Assembly (NCBI GenBank): GCA_964606065.1
Contig: CAZSEX010000001.1
Location: 1 to 64,000, forward strand
Source of the DNA: JAFGHJ01 sp964606065
GTDB taxonomy: Bacteria > Hydrothermota > UBA3072
DNA: 64,000 bases
Direction of reading: 5' to 3'
The notes beneath the pieces are model-generated. The model worked only from the letters and a program-made list of their open reading frames with translations. It was not told the DNA's origin and did not search any database. Shown here in pieces: positions 35,642-44,389 of this stretch; within the stretch, counting starts at the first letter, position 1, and each line of letters starts with the position of its first letter. A program made the position numbers and the translations under genes.

Positions 35642-36081
35642 TGAGTACCTCCTTCGGGCTTCTTATTTCAAGAATATGATATCCCGATTTCAAGTTTACT
35701 GAATTCAATAAATGAATTCGATTTATATTTACGATATGTTTAAAATTCCAGCTTACAAGAACATCTACCCTATTTACTGTCGCAATTGCTATGTGACGAG
35801 CATCCGAGAGACTACTTTCCGCTATAACTCCTTCTTTAAGATAAGTATTTGCAAGAGAAATGAATTCCTCATCGAGAGAAACATATTGAATCCTTTCAGG
35901 CAGGACCTCGTCTAAAACCCTTTTAACTTCTCTAGGAGCCCCTTCAAGTTCAAGCAAAAGAACATCTGATACAACCGCTATCTTTTTACCTTCTTTAATC
36001 TCTTTAAAAAGCTTCATGGAACTCCTTGTCTAAACTACCCCCCACTACCGAAGTATCAATGTAAACTCGTAATTTAAACAT
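35625..36081 (-). pseudogene. Frameshifted PIN-domain toxin
   Basis: ATG 36081 starts KLRVYIDTSVVGGSLDKEF, the N-terminal strand with the first catalytic Asp (D9), but that frame stops at 36004 after 25 codons. The rest of the domain continues in another frame from about 36017 (KLFKEIKEGKKIAVVSDVLLLELEGAP ... SLSDARHIAIA ... WNFKHI). The fault lies near 36010-36020. The distal frame alone lacks the active-site Asp. A promoter and the small partner gene are intact. Programmed frameshifting is the less likely alternative. Confidence 0.8.
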
Positions 36082-36100
36082 TAAGCATTACCTCATGTTT

Positions 36101-36129
36101 AAAATAATAGTATTCTAACGAATTGTCAA
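36101..36129 (-). promoter_or_regulatory. Promoter of the PIN module
   Basis: TTGACA (36124-36129), 17-base spacer, TATTTT (36101-36106); GAGG follows before ATG 36081. Confidence 0.6.
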
Positions 36130-36298
36130 GGAAAAACTCCTTCTATAAAGGGGCCGGGGTTTGTTTTTTGAATTTCTGTGGTTTAATAACAAAAAAATTT
36201 AGTGTATTTTGTGTGTTTAGTGGTTAATCCTAGACACCGGGTTCCGGATACCAGGAAAACAAGCTTATTTAACGATAACAAATAAGATTTTCCTAATT

Positions 36299-36640
36299 TT
36301 ACGATTCAAGTTCTTTTAAAATATTGCTAATTTTATCTTTAAGCTCGGGAATAGCTTTTTGAATTGTGGTCCAGATTATTTTTTTATCTAATCCAAAGTA
36401 CTCATGAGCAACTATATTTCTCATAGAACGCATCTTTTGCCAGGGTATATCTTCGTAATCAGCTTTTATTTTATCTGAAAGTTGTATCGAAGCTTCTCCG
36501 ACTATTTCAAAGTTTCTGGCTACAGCATCAAAAACTAAAATATCATTCTTGAAATCCTCGAAATCCATACCCTCTGTAAATTTTAAGATCTTTTCTATTG
36601 CCTGTAGTATATCGTTTAAGTAAAGATATTCTTCCCTCAT
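36299..36640 (-). CDS. hepT: HepT-like HEPN ribonuclease toxin (DUF86)
   Basis: 113 residues with the HepT motif RNIVAHEY: R74-x4-H79-x-Y81. HepT toxins are RNases that the MntA partner silences by AMPylating that Tyr. Overlaps mntA by four bases, antitoxin first. Confidence 0.9.
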   Translation of the reverse strand: MREEYLYLNDILQAIEKILKFTEGMDFEDFKNDILVFDAVARNFEIVGEASIQLSDKIKADYEDIPWQKMRSMRNIVAHEYFGLDKKIIWTTIQKAIPELKDKISNILKELES

Positions 36641-36924
36641 ATATAGACAATTTCTTTCATTATATTATCTTTCATCAGCGGCTTTATTGCATCCCGGGTC
36701 ACTAAATCCACCTTTCTTGAGAGATATTTAGAAAGGAAATCCATAAGGTCTATATATTCAAATATGTCGATATCCTTATCAAATTCGACTAAAATATCTA
36801 TATCGCTATCCCGGGCTTCTTCTCCTCTGGAAAATGAACCAAAAACTCCAATCCTTGATACGCCGTATTTTTCTTGGAGCTCAGGCTGTATATTTTTTAG
36901 TTTTTGTTTAATTTTCTTTAACAT
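36637..36924 (-). CDS. mntA: MntA-like minimal nucleotidyltransferase antitoxin
   Basis: 95 residues: GVFGSFSRGEEARDSDIDILVEF gives G29-S30 and the D41-x-D43 pair of the minimal nucleotidyltransferase fold. It should transfer AMP to the HepT tyrosine. AGGGAG lies upstream of ATG 36924 at a rather long distance of about 12 bases. Confidence 0.9.
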   Translation of the reverse strand: MLKKIKQKLKNIQPELQEKYGVSRIGVFGSFSRGEEARDSDIDILVEFDKDIDIFEYIDLMDFLSKYLSRKVDLVTRDAIKPLMKDNIMKEIVYI

Positions 36925-36951
36925 AAATTTTTCGACTCCCTTATCTCAATT

Positions 36952-36980
36952 AAAATAATAAATTCCATTGTTTATGTCAA
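36952..36980 (-). promoter_or_regulatory. mntA-hepT promoter
   Basis: TTGACA (36975-36980), 17-base spacer, TATTTT (36952-36957), the same form as the vapBC and PIN-module promoters. Confidence 0.7.
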
Positions 36981-37015
36981 CACCAAAAATCTTTGTGTTA
37001 TTTATGCCTTCGCGG

Positions 37016-39355
37016 CTATTTTAAAAATATCATCTTCTTCGAACCCGCATTCCCGTTTTCCGTTTGTATCTGATAAAAATACGCTCCGCTCGGGACTTTT
37101 TTCCCGTGTGAGTCCCTGCCATCCCATTCTGTGGTGTACACTCCCGGTTTTTTTACTCCGTTGACGAGTGTTCTTACCGCTCTACCGGTCAGGTCATATA
37201 TTTTTAAAATTACATGAGCGTCTGACGAAAGTTCATATCTGATAACAGTTTTTTCTGTGAAAGGATTGGGGGCATTAGGATGGATGGTAAGCTTTATGGG
37301 AGAATTTCCATGGATTCCTCCGCTCGAACCAAATTCGAAAGCGCCGATATCCGCGGTATCGCTTCGATAATTATTATCCGCGTCGACAAGTGTTACTAAA
37401 GGATAAATTCTATCGATCAGCGGAGAACCTTCCAATGGTCTTCCGATGGAATCCACCATGGGGTCTCCAGTCGACACGTCGGTTCCGGGAGTCTCGCTAT
37501 AAAACTCCCAGCCGGCTTCATGTAAAAAATGATTGCTTTCCCAGGATGACAATTCAACACCGGGAGCGTCAGGATCCCCCCCATTATCATCGCCTAACGA
37601 AGCATTTAATTCAACATCGAAGAAACTATTTCCTCTAACGTCAAAATTCACAATGTTAAGGGGATAACTACCGCTATTGTCGCCGTCATTCCAGAAATTA
37701 AACTCTTCATTAAAAGTGTTATGCCACAGGAGCATATGATTCACGGAAATATACCAGGCATTATCCGCGAAATCCTTTGGATCGATGAGTTTTGTCTGCA
37801 TATTTATAATCGCTGCTCCTTCCACAGGAGGATTGGCAAACCCGTCCGGAACGTTGGCGGATTGAGTCCTCGCGAAAATCCCCTGATATGTGGCGTTTAT
37901 TGCGTTAAAGCCGTAAATTATCATATTGTGAGGAACAGGACGCCCCCACCACTGCCAGCAATCTGCATGAGCGCATCCTCCACCTTCGCAAACACCGTCT
38001 CTCGGGTCGATATCATAAGCATAGGCATTTATAACAAGAGGACTTCTGACAAAAGCATCATCACCCACATGTTCGATTGTGATATTTCTCGCGAGTTTCG
38101 CCTCGTTCACAACCTTGCCCATGTTCGTAAAATAGCAATTCGTATACCATAGATGTTGCGAAGAGACAGGATTGGAAACCTCGTTAAATTTTGTATTACC
38201 TATGAGATCGCAGTCATCCACCCATAGATGGAATTTGTGTGTGTAAGCCGTCGATGCCGAAAAAACATCATTATAGGTGTTATCCGAAACAAGGGTTAAA
38301 TCCTTAACGCGTACAAAATCTGTAGAAATAAAACTCCCGTCATAAATAGTAGTATTATCCTTATTCCCTCCCAAATCGGGATTGGATGTTATGGTCAGCC
38401 ATTCGTCTTTACTTAATATGCTGCCCCAAAAACCGCCATTCGATTGAGTATGTTCACCCGGGTTGAGCCTTATTATGCAACTGTTTATCTGTTCCCCGTA
38501 TCCGTTGGAATTCATCCAGTCTTTTAAACCTACCATAGCGCCTCCGATTGTAGCATAAGGATGGTCGGAATTATTAACCACAGCGGACCCGTCGTCTCCG
38601 GAAACATCCACATAAGCGACAGGTCGGGGTAATGTCCCCTGAGGATTTACCAGCAAAACTAAAGGATCCAGACCAAAACCTCTGCTGATAATAAAATGAT
38701 CTCCAACCTCAGGTTCATAGTCTAAAGCGATCGGATCCGCCCCCCAACTCGAACCATACTTAAAAGTCAGGGTGTTCGAAGTCGCCTCTATTATACTCTC
38801 ATCGATACCATTCCACCACTCTTCTCCCGGAGGAAAGAATATTATATCGCTGTAAAGCATACTTTCATCAAAAAGCCCGCCGCTTGTAACACTGCAAAAA
38901 TAATTGTGCTCATTCCCCTCGCTTTCAATCCAGAGATCTATCCCGTATGTTGCTCCGAAAGAGTCCTCGATAATCCAATTTTTATCTCTGGTATCCCCAT
39001 CATTTCCATAAACTGTAGCTTCTATTTCTATAGGACCGTCAGAGGTAAACTCGGACGCGGAAAGAGGAACCCAGTATTCGACAACACCAGTCCTCGGGTT
39101 GTATGTCATTTCATCCGCGACTTTAGATCCACCGGTATAACCCTGCCCGCTTATACTAAATTCTACCCTGTCGATACCTCCTTTTGAGAATGCGACAACA
39201 CCGGCATTGAACGTTTCACCCTCAGAAATTCTCTGGTATGGAACAACATCGTATCGGGCGATAGGGGTTACAGCGAAAAGAGAATTTGAAAAGATGAAAA
39301 GCATGAGGACAGTAAAGCAGAGAATTCCCAGGTTAAAATATTTTTTAGATTTCAC
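37016..39355 (-). CDS. Secreted right-handed beta-helix protein with FlgD-like sorting domain
   Basis: 779 residues. Signal peptide (YFNLGILCFTVLMLFIFSNSLFA). Residues about 25-230 are beta-rich (Ig-like turns GPIEIEATVYGNDGDTRD). Residues about 255-640 resemble a parallel beta-helix (DVSGDDGSAVVNNSDHPYATIGGA, then repeated I-x-N-x-N units; DIGAFEFGSS at the end, often seen in choice-of-anchor or polysaccharide-related proteins). The C-terminal 85 residues are the FlgD-like sorting domain (NPFTEKTVIRYELS ... VPSGAYFYQIQTENG). Exported and probably cell-surface or released. No catalytic residues assigned. Confidence 0.78.
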   Translation of the reverse strand: MKSKKYFNLGILCFTVLMLFIFSNSLFAVTPIARYDVVPYQRISEGETFNAGVVAFSKGGIDRVEFSISGQGYTGGSKVADEMTYNPRTGVVEYWVPLSASEFTSDGPIEIEATVYGNDGDTRDKNWIIEDSFGATYGIDLWIESEGNEHNYFCSVTSGGLFDESMLYSDIIFFPPGEEWWNGIDESIIEATSNTLTFKYGSSWGADPIALDYEPEVGDHFIISRGFGLDPLVLLVNPQGTLPRPVAYVDVSGDDGSAVVNNSDHPYATIGGAMVGLKDWMNSNGYGEQINSCIIRLNPGEHTQSNGGFWGSILSKDEWLTITSNPDLGGNKDNTTIYDGSFISTDFVRVKDLTLVSDNTYNDVFSASTAYTHKFHLWVDDCDLIGNTKFNEVSNPVSSQHLWYTNCYFTNMGKVVNEAKLARNITIEHVGDDAFVRSPLVINAYAYDIDPRDGVCEGGGCAHADCWQWWGRPVPHNMIIYGFNAINATYQGIFARTQSANVPDGFANPPVEGAAIINMQTKLIDPKDFADNAWYISVNHMLLWHNTFNEEFNFWNDGDNSGSYPLNIVNFDVRGNSFFDVELNASLGDDNGGDPDAPGVELSSWESNHFLHEAGWEFYSETPGTDVSTGDPMVDSIGRPLEGSPLIDRIYPLVTLVDADNNYRSDTADIGAFEFGSSGGIHGNSPIKLTIHPNAPNPFTEKTVIRYELSSDAHVILKIYDLTGRAVRTLVNGVKKPGVYTTEWDGRDSHGKKVPSGAYFYQIQTENGNAGSKKMIFLK

Positions 39356-39834
39356 CGGTTATATTATAATTAAAAACGGGAAATGTCAAGGAAAAAGTTT
39401 CGAGTCATTAATCACCTGTCGCCTGCCATCAGTCAAAATAAATATTCGTGCTATTTGTGTTATTTGTTGTTACTAATTTGTTAATGGGTTGGTGCGCGGG
39501 TCGATTGGTGGTTAAAAGCAACAGCTCAATCGACTAACCGACCCACAGACGAACATTTTAAATTTTCTTTGTGGGTTTTGCGTGAGAATTAATTCGGTGA
39601 TGTGGGATGGGTCTTAAACAACAGAATAAATCCTGTTAAATCCGAGTTTATCCGCGACCCGACAATCAATCATTCGGATTGGTGATTCGTTAAATTATTG
39701 AATGGTTTCTTAAGATTTTGGATTTAGAGATAGGAATTTAATTGAAACACAAAATAAAAACTACTATTCCTGAATGTTTTACATGCGATATTGGCAGCGG
39801 TAAACCAATAGACGATTATACCCGTCTATCTCTA
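39356..39834. repeat. Intergenic degenerate repeats
   Basis: Holds TTCGTGCTATTTGTGTTATT, CGACTAACCGACCCACAGACG, and AATCCTGTTAAATCCGAG-type words. No coding region or RNA gene seen. Confidence 0.5.
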
Positions 39835-40527
39835 TTATCTATACCTGATTTTTCCCTGAAGAGATTTTTTAACAAACATTAAAATATTCAACGAAATTAA
39901 AGCGTAAAAAACAAGATTTAAAACAAAACTTAAAGACATCCAAAAAAGAAAAGCTGAAAAGACAAAAACACCTATCAGTAAACAATAGACCGGTTTAAAA
40001 CCGATAATTTCCCTACTCTGTTTTTTATTAATTTCATATTCCATTTCTTTAATTTCCCTTTCAACGGTAGTAAGAACGTTCTCTTTTGTTAACTCACGTA
40101 CTTTTTTAAAACTTTTCAAAGCATTTTGATAGTCTTTTATTTCTTTATACAAATAGCCTAATCTTAAAAAAAGGCCGGAATTATCTCCATTATTTTCAAT
40201 ATAGTTTTTAACTTCATCAATTTCTTTCCTGCTTTCCTTTAATCTCTCCTCTTCTAATTTTCGGTCGCTCCTATTTCTTTGATATATTATAATCGGGATA
40301 GTAATTAAACATAGAGAACAAACGACTTCATATCCTTTAAATTTAGCAAAGAAAGCGAATATAAATAGTATCACACAAAGAAAAAAAATTATGAATAATC
40401 TTGTGTCCTCAAATATTTCTCCAAAGTAAAAGCCTTCCCATAAAAAGAAAAAAAACAAAATATATAATATAAAAGTTTCTATAATCCATAAAATAAAAGA
40501 GACAACAAGTAAAACCGCGATACCCAT
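39835..40527 (-). CDS. Small membrane protein with central TPR-like pair
   Basis: 230 residues. Three or four hydrophobic segments at the N-terminus, one or two at the C-terminus and a soluble middle (about 105-165) with SGLFLRLGYLYKEIKDYQNALKSFKKV, a TPR unit. I do not recognise a family. The ATG is predicted to be at the transcript's 5' end (see 40535-40563). Confidence 0.6.
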   Translation of the reverse strand: MGIAVLLVVSFILWIIETFILYILFFFFLWEGFYFGEIFEDTRLFIIFFLCVILFIFAFFAKFKGYEVVCSLCLITIPIIIYQRNRSDRKLEEERLKESRKEIDEVKNYIENNGDNSGLFLRLGYLYKEIKDYQNALKSFKKVRELTKENVLTTVEREIKEMEYEINKKQSREIIGFKPVYCLLIGVFVFSAFLFWMSLSFVLNLVFYALISLNILMFVKKSLQGKIRYR

Positions 40528-40534
40528 TTCTTAT

Positions 40535-40563
40535 ATAATATCAATTTCTTTGCTATAAGTCAA
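40535..40563 (-). promoter_or_regulatory. Near-leaderless promoter
   Basis: TTGACT (40558-40563), 17-base spacer, TATTAT (40535-40540), then seven bases to ATG 40527 with no ribosome site. Confidence 0.65.
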
Positions 40564-40762
40564 TAAGGCTTATCGATGTATTTATTAAGTTGATAGTCTG
40601 AAGTCAATGATCGACAGCAATAACTGATGGTACTTCTAAACAAAGAAGTTTTACTAATCTGCGTCCATATTAGAATTTAGAATTTTGAATATTGAGCTTA
40701 GTAAAAAACTAAAACAAAACTATACCATCTACATGTCCGACATTTAAATATTTTGGGTGGTT

Positions 40763-40881
40763 AAAAACAACATAAAATTTTTCTTTGCGTCTTTGTGCTC
40801 TTTGTGTGAAAATGATTTTTTGGAGGTTGGGATGGGTTTTAAAACAAACAAAATTTTAATTGTTTTCTCTGTATCTCCGTG
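40763..40881. repeat. Left copy of about 119-bp direct repeat flanking the ferritin-like gene
   Basis: Aligns end to end with 41285-41403 with only about seven differences including one single-base indel. Contains CTTTGTGCTCTTTGTGTG and TTCTCTGTATCTCCGTG words of the dispersed repeat family. The bases 40564-40762 before it contain only repeat-like words, including CTACATGTCCGACATTT. Confidence 0.85.
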
Positions 40882-40895
40882 AGAATAAAATCCCT

Positions 40896-40923
40896 TTGAC
40901 AAAAACACAAAAAAACTTATAAT
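40896..40923 (+). promoter_or_regulatory. Promoter of the ferritin-like gene
   Basis: TTGACA (40896-40901), 16-base spacer, TATAAT (40918-40923), then AAAGGAGGG before ATG 40943. Confidence 0.75.
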
Positions 40924-40942
40924 ACAACAAAAAGGAGGGAAT

Positions 40943-41245
40943 ATGCCGGAATTTGGTTCACCATTTTCAGGTCTCGCGAATGACAGAAAACTTACCGACG
41001 AAGAACTAATCAGAGCGATAAGATTCATGATAGCCGCTGAATACGAAGCAATTCAACTCTACATGCAGCTGGCCGAATCCACCGATAACAAACTTGCGAT
41101 AGAAGTGTTGAAAGACATAGCGGATGAAGAAAGGGTTCACGCGGGTGAATTCCTGCGATTGCTTCATGAACTCGCTCCCGATGAGAAGGATTTTTACGAT
41201 GAAGGAATGGAGGAAGTAGAGGAAGAGATAAAAGAACTGAAGTAG
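40943..41245 (+). CDS. Small ferritin-like/rubrerythrin-type di-iron protein
   Basis: 100 residues: IRFMIAAEYEAIQLYMQLAE gives the first Glu ligand helix and DIADEERVHAGEFLRLL the EE-x-x-H ligand pair, so two chains would together form a four-helix di-iron site. This size and N-terminus (FGSPFSGLANDRKLT) match the short ferritin-like proteins often encoded with or fused to encapsulins, though no encapsulin is in the window. Probable role: iron oxidation/storage or peroxide protection. Monocistronic and bracketed by a 119-bp direct repeat. Confidence 0.8.
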   Translation: MPEFGSPFSGLANDRKLTDEELIRAIRFMIAAEYEAIQLYMQLAESTDNKLAIEVLKDIADEERVHAGEFLRLLHELAPDEKDFYDEGMEEVEEEIKELK

Positions 41246-41284
41246 AATTCCACGCCTTTATCGCGACGGGAGTGAATATTGGGG

Positions 41285-41403
41285 AAAAACAACATAAAAT
41301 TTTTCTTTGTGCCTTTGTGTTCTTTGTGTGAAAATGATTTTTTGGAGGTTGGGATGGGTTTTAAACAAACAAAATTTTAGTTGTTTTCTCTGTATCCTCC
41401 GTG
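41285..41403. repeat. Right copy of about 119-bp direct repeat
   Basis: Second copy of 40763-40881, directly after the ferritin-like gene and reaching the batE stop. Confidence 0.85.
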
Positions 41404-41416
41404 TCTCCGTGTGAGA

Positions 41417-42124
41417 CTATTTCGGTATCACGAGCGCGGCGGCGGTCGAGTCTATCCACCCGCCTTCTCCGGAACAAAAATGCACAAGCCACCATCCGCT
41501 GTCTTCTCTGACCAGAGAACCTTCTTCCGCTTTGTCCACTCGCATAAGCTCTTTGAATTCTTCATTGGGACCGCTGTATGCCATGGTGGTGGCTGTTGTA
41601 ACCACCCATCCGGATTTAACTCTGCCGTACCATATCGAAAAACCAAGAAGGGAAAAAATAAAAAACATACCGGCCAAAATCAGAAATGGGTTAGCGGGAA
41701 AATTAATAAATTTTACCGTTTGAATAAGGCGGATTGAAACAAGAACGCCCAGGAGAGTAAAAGATATAATTAACAGGTAGGAAAAAACTCTAAGAGAAAT
41801 TCTGTCGATGATTTGAGAAAAGAAAGAAATGAATGGATTTGGATTCGCTTCTTCTTTTTTAAAAAGGGAAATATTTTGAAGGATATTTTCATTAGAGGGA
41901 TTGAGAAACCATCCCCTTCTGTAATATAGAAGACTCCTGCCGAAATCGCCTATTCGATAGTAACAATTTCCTATATTTAAATACAATTCGGCGTTTCGAA
42001 TTCCCCTGTCAATAAATGTACAGTATTCTTCGAGAGCTTTTTCGTATTGACCATCTTTATAATATTCTTCAGCGGTTCGGGCTTGAGTTTGAGAGAAAAT
42101 TAATAAAAGGCTAATGTAAAGCAT
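41417..42124 (-). CDS. batE: BatE: TPR and SH3-domain membrane protein
   Basis: 235 residues. Signal or first helix at the N-terminus, two TPR units (AEEYYKDGQYEKALEEYC, LYLNIGNCYYRIGDFGRSLLYY), two membrane helices (about 110-160) and a C-terminal SH3-like domain ending in EGGWIDSTAAALV. Last gene of the Bat operon, overlapping batD by 14 bases. Confidence 0.82.
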   Translation of the reverse strand: MLYISLLLIFSQTQARTAEEYYKDGQYEKALEEYCTFIDRGIRNAELYLNIGNCYYRIGDFGRSLLYYRRGWFLNPSNENILQNISLFKKEEANPNPFISFFSQIIDRISLRVFSYLLIISFTLLGVLVSIRLIQTVKFINFPANPFLILAGMFFIFSLLGFSIWYGRVKSGWVVTTATTMAYSGPNEEFKELMRVDKAEEGSLVREDSGWWLVHFCSGEGGWIDSTAAALVIPK

Positions 42125-43820
42125 TGATAACCTCTCTGAGATTCTTTAAATCTCCAGACATCTCTTCTTCTGTTGGTTTTAAAGATGTAAAGCGTACCGT
42201 TTCGCTTTTCACCATTATTTCTTCAATTAAGTCGAGGACTTTATCGGGAACTTTTTTGTCACGTAGTTTAGAAAGAAGTTCTTTCTTTTTTATCCCGAAA
42301 ACATTCAAATGAAATTTTAGTTTGATGAATTTGAGGAGAACAAGGGTAAAATCTTCATAAAATTGAATAACATTATTGTTCTGTATTTCTTTCTCCAATT
42401 TTCTGAAACCGCTTTTCAATTGCCTGGGTATAGCTTTTAAACTCGCGTACCGCCTGTCTCCCAGGATCTTTCGGATATCTATTACATAATAAACGGCAAA
42501 TATCATGAATATAATCGATGGTATAAAATATAGAGGAAAAAATTTGGGGATCAGAGAAATATTTTTTTCACTGATGGGTAAAATATAGGAAATGTCTTTA
42601 TTCGATTTAGTGGTTTCCTGTCCCGAAGAACTTATTTCATCCGTTGGTCTCGCATGAATCTGCCACGGACCTATTTTCCTGCTTGCAAATTTTTTCTTTT
42701 GAATACCGAAATAAGCCCAATCTATCTTCGGAACCTCGATTATTCCGGAAACTTTTGGAGTTATAAGATAGGTGAAAACGCGTTCGCCTTTCAAAGTCCC
42801 GTCCGATATTTTAGTATTTGTCGAAGATTCAGGAGGATAAGCGGTAAGTTTTCTCGATTCCGGAAATTTCGGAGCAGAAAGCAAATTCAAGTTTCCTTTT
42901 CCCCTGATAATTATTTTCAAGGAAAAAGGAGAATCGACCCGGATATTAGAGGTATCTATTTCTGCCGAAATATCTAAGTCCCCAACCGCGTCTATGAATC
43001 CTGCCGGACTGTTTGAAGGGAAAGATTTTACCGATATTGTTCTGGGTTCGGTCGAAAGAGTTTTTCTCTCCCCAAAAAACGAAAACATATCTCCTCTTAT
43101 TACAACCTGTACTGAAAAAGGATTGATTTTGACATCGTTTTCTCCGAGAGGGAACAAAAGGTCCTGTTTTATAAGCGCTCTCTGGTAGCGTATTCCGTTT
43201 TTTGTTGCTGCTGTAAAGTTTAATCTTGTCGGGGATTGGACGTTTTCGATCCAGGCGTTCTCATAGGTCGGAGGTCCGGACAACTGTACGTCGGATAAAG
43301 AGGTTTTTACGTAAAGATAATGAGATACAAGGATTGGCTCTCCCGGATAGACCGAGCTTTTAGATACTGCCGTTTCCAGAAAAGTCGACCGGAAGTCTCT
43401 TGTCTCATCTCTGAAATCATGGATTCTGCTCGGCGAGGTGGAAGAGGACGGAACGCTTCTGCCGGTTGTACCCTTTTTTACATTAATCGTTATGGGTTCG
43501 GTAGAATATTTCTTTCCCTGATATTTCAATGTGAAAGGAGGAATCGTGTATTTGCCTTCCTTTTCGGCAATCATCTGGTAGTCGTATATGTAGCTCGTGG
43601 ATTTCGAGAGCTTCCCGTTTACAAAATTGATTTGAGTGGATTGTGACCTTGAAGTACCCAGAACATCTATTCCCGGTATGCTCGGAGCGGAAGGAATTTC
43701 AACTCCTGAAAGGTCTTCTCCTTCGACAATTACGCTGACGTTAAATGATTCTCCAACAGGAACCGTTGTTTGATCCACCGAAGCGGTAAAAGTCAGAGAA
43801 AGCAGTATCAGTATCACCAT
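42111..43820 (-). CDS. batD: BatD (oxygen-tolerance protein)
   Basis: 569 residues. Signal peptide, then Ig-like beta domains starting ASVDQTTVPVGESFNVSV and containing YDYQMIAEKEGKYTIPPF, the BatD signature; a membrane helix at about 435-455 and a charged cytoplasmic tail. BatD is an exported member of the Bat complex needed for aerotolerance in Bacteroides and for envelope stress in Leptospira. Overlaps batC by seven bases. Confidence 0.88.
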   Translation of the reverse strand: MVILILLSLTFTASVDQTTVPVGESFNVSVIVEGEDLSGVEIPSAPSIPGIDVLGTSRSQSTQINFVNGKLSKSTSYIYDYQMIAEKEGKYTIPPFTLKYQGKKYSTEPITINVKKGTTGRSVPSSSTSPSRIHDFRDETRDFRSTFLETAVSKSSVYPGEPILVSHYLYVKTSLSDVQLSGPPTYENAWIENVQSPTRLNFTAATKNGIRYQRALIKQDLLFPLGENDVKINPFSVQVVIRGDMFSFFGERKTLSTEPRTISVKSFPSNSPAGFIDAVGDLDISAEIDTSNIRVDSPFSLKIIIRGKGNLNLLSAPKFPESRKLTAYPPESSTNTKISDGTLKGERVFTYLITPKVSGIIEVPKIDWAYFGIQKKKFASRKIGPWQIHARPTDEISSSGQETTKSNKDISYILPISEKNISLIPKFFPLYFIPSIIFMIFAVYYVIDIRKILGDRRYASLKAIPRQLKSGFRKLEKEIQNNNVIQFYEDFTLVLLKFIKLKFHLNVFGIKKKELLSKLRDKKVPDKVLDLIEEIMVKSETVRFTSLKPTEEEMSGDLKNLREVINALH

Positions 43821-44389
43821 TTGCCGGCTCCTTCTTGTCTCCCTCCTTTACGCTGAAGGGCTTTTTTCATTGTTTCTTTCTGTTCGTTTTCCAGAGCCTC
43901 GTTTATTTTCTTCTGAGCGGAGGTTTTAGGCTGTTGTTGCTGTTGTTGTTTCTGTTTTTGTTGTTTATCTTCTTTTTCTTTATCCTGGTTTTTCTCCTGC
44001 TGTTGCTTCATCATTTTGGCTATTTCCAGATTTCTTTTAGCCCGTTTATCTTTCGGGTTCAGCAACAGAGCCTGTTTATAAGAAGAAATAGCCTGTTCGT
44101 ACTGCCTGGCTTCCATGAAAACATTGCCAAGATTATAAAAGCTTTTCTGTTTTATCTCCTTATTTTTGGATGTGGTCAATCTCGCAAATTCGTCGCCCGC
44201 TTCTCTGTATCTTTTTAGCATATACGCACAGTCAGCTAAATTGAATTTAATTTTTTCCTTGTCCGGATATAGTATCGAGGCATCTTTGTATATTTCGTAA
44301 GCTTCTTCATATTTTTCTTTCCGGTACAGTTTATTGGCTTTATTTACCAAAGGAGACATATCAAGAGCTATTAAAAAAATAAGAATCAT
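43814..44389 (-). CDS. batC: BatC: TPR protein
   Basis: 191 residues with three TPR units (ANKLYRKEKYEEAYEIYKDA, KSFYNLGNVFMEARQYEQAI) followed by a Gln/Lys-rich low-complexity tail (KQQKQKQQQQQQP). The first residues are hydrophobic. Overlaps batB by four bases. Confidence 0.83.
   Translation of the reverse strand: MILIFLIALDMSPLVNKANKLYRKEKYEEAYEIYKDASILYPDKEKIKFNLADCAYMLKRYREAGDEFARLTTSKNKEIKQKSFYNLGNVFMEARQYEQAISSYKQALLLNPKDKRAKRNLEIAKMMKQQQEKNQDKEKEDKQQKQKQQQQQQPKTSAQKKINEALENEQKETMKKALQRKGGRQEGAGKW

Noticed and set aside
37390..38152. Plus-strand frames opposite the beta-helix gene
   Set aside because: The minus-strand protein has signal peptide and sorting domain; the opposite frames have neither start signals nor protein-like composition.
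43917..43985. CAA/CTG-type tandem low-complexity tract
   Set aside because: It encodes the Gln/Lys-rich tail of BatC, a usual feature of that protein, so no separate repeat element is needed.
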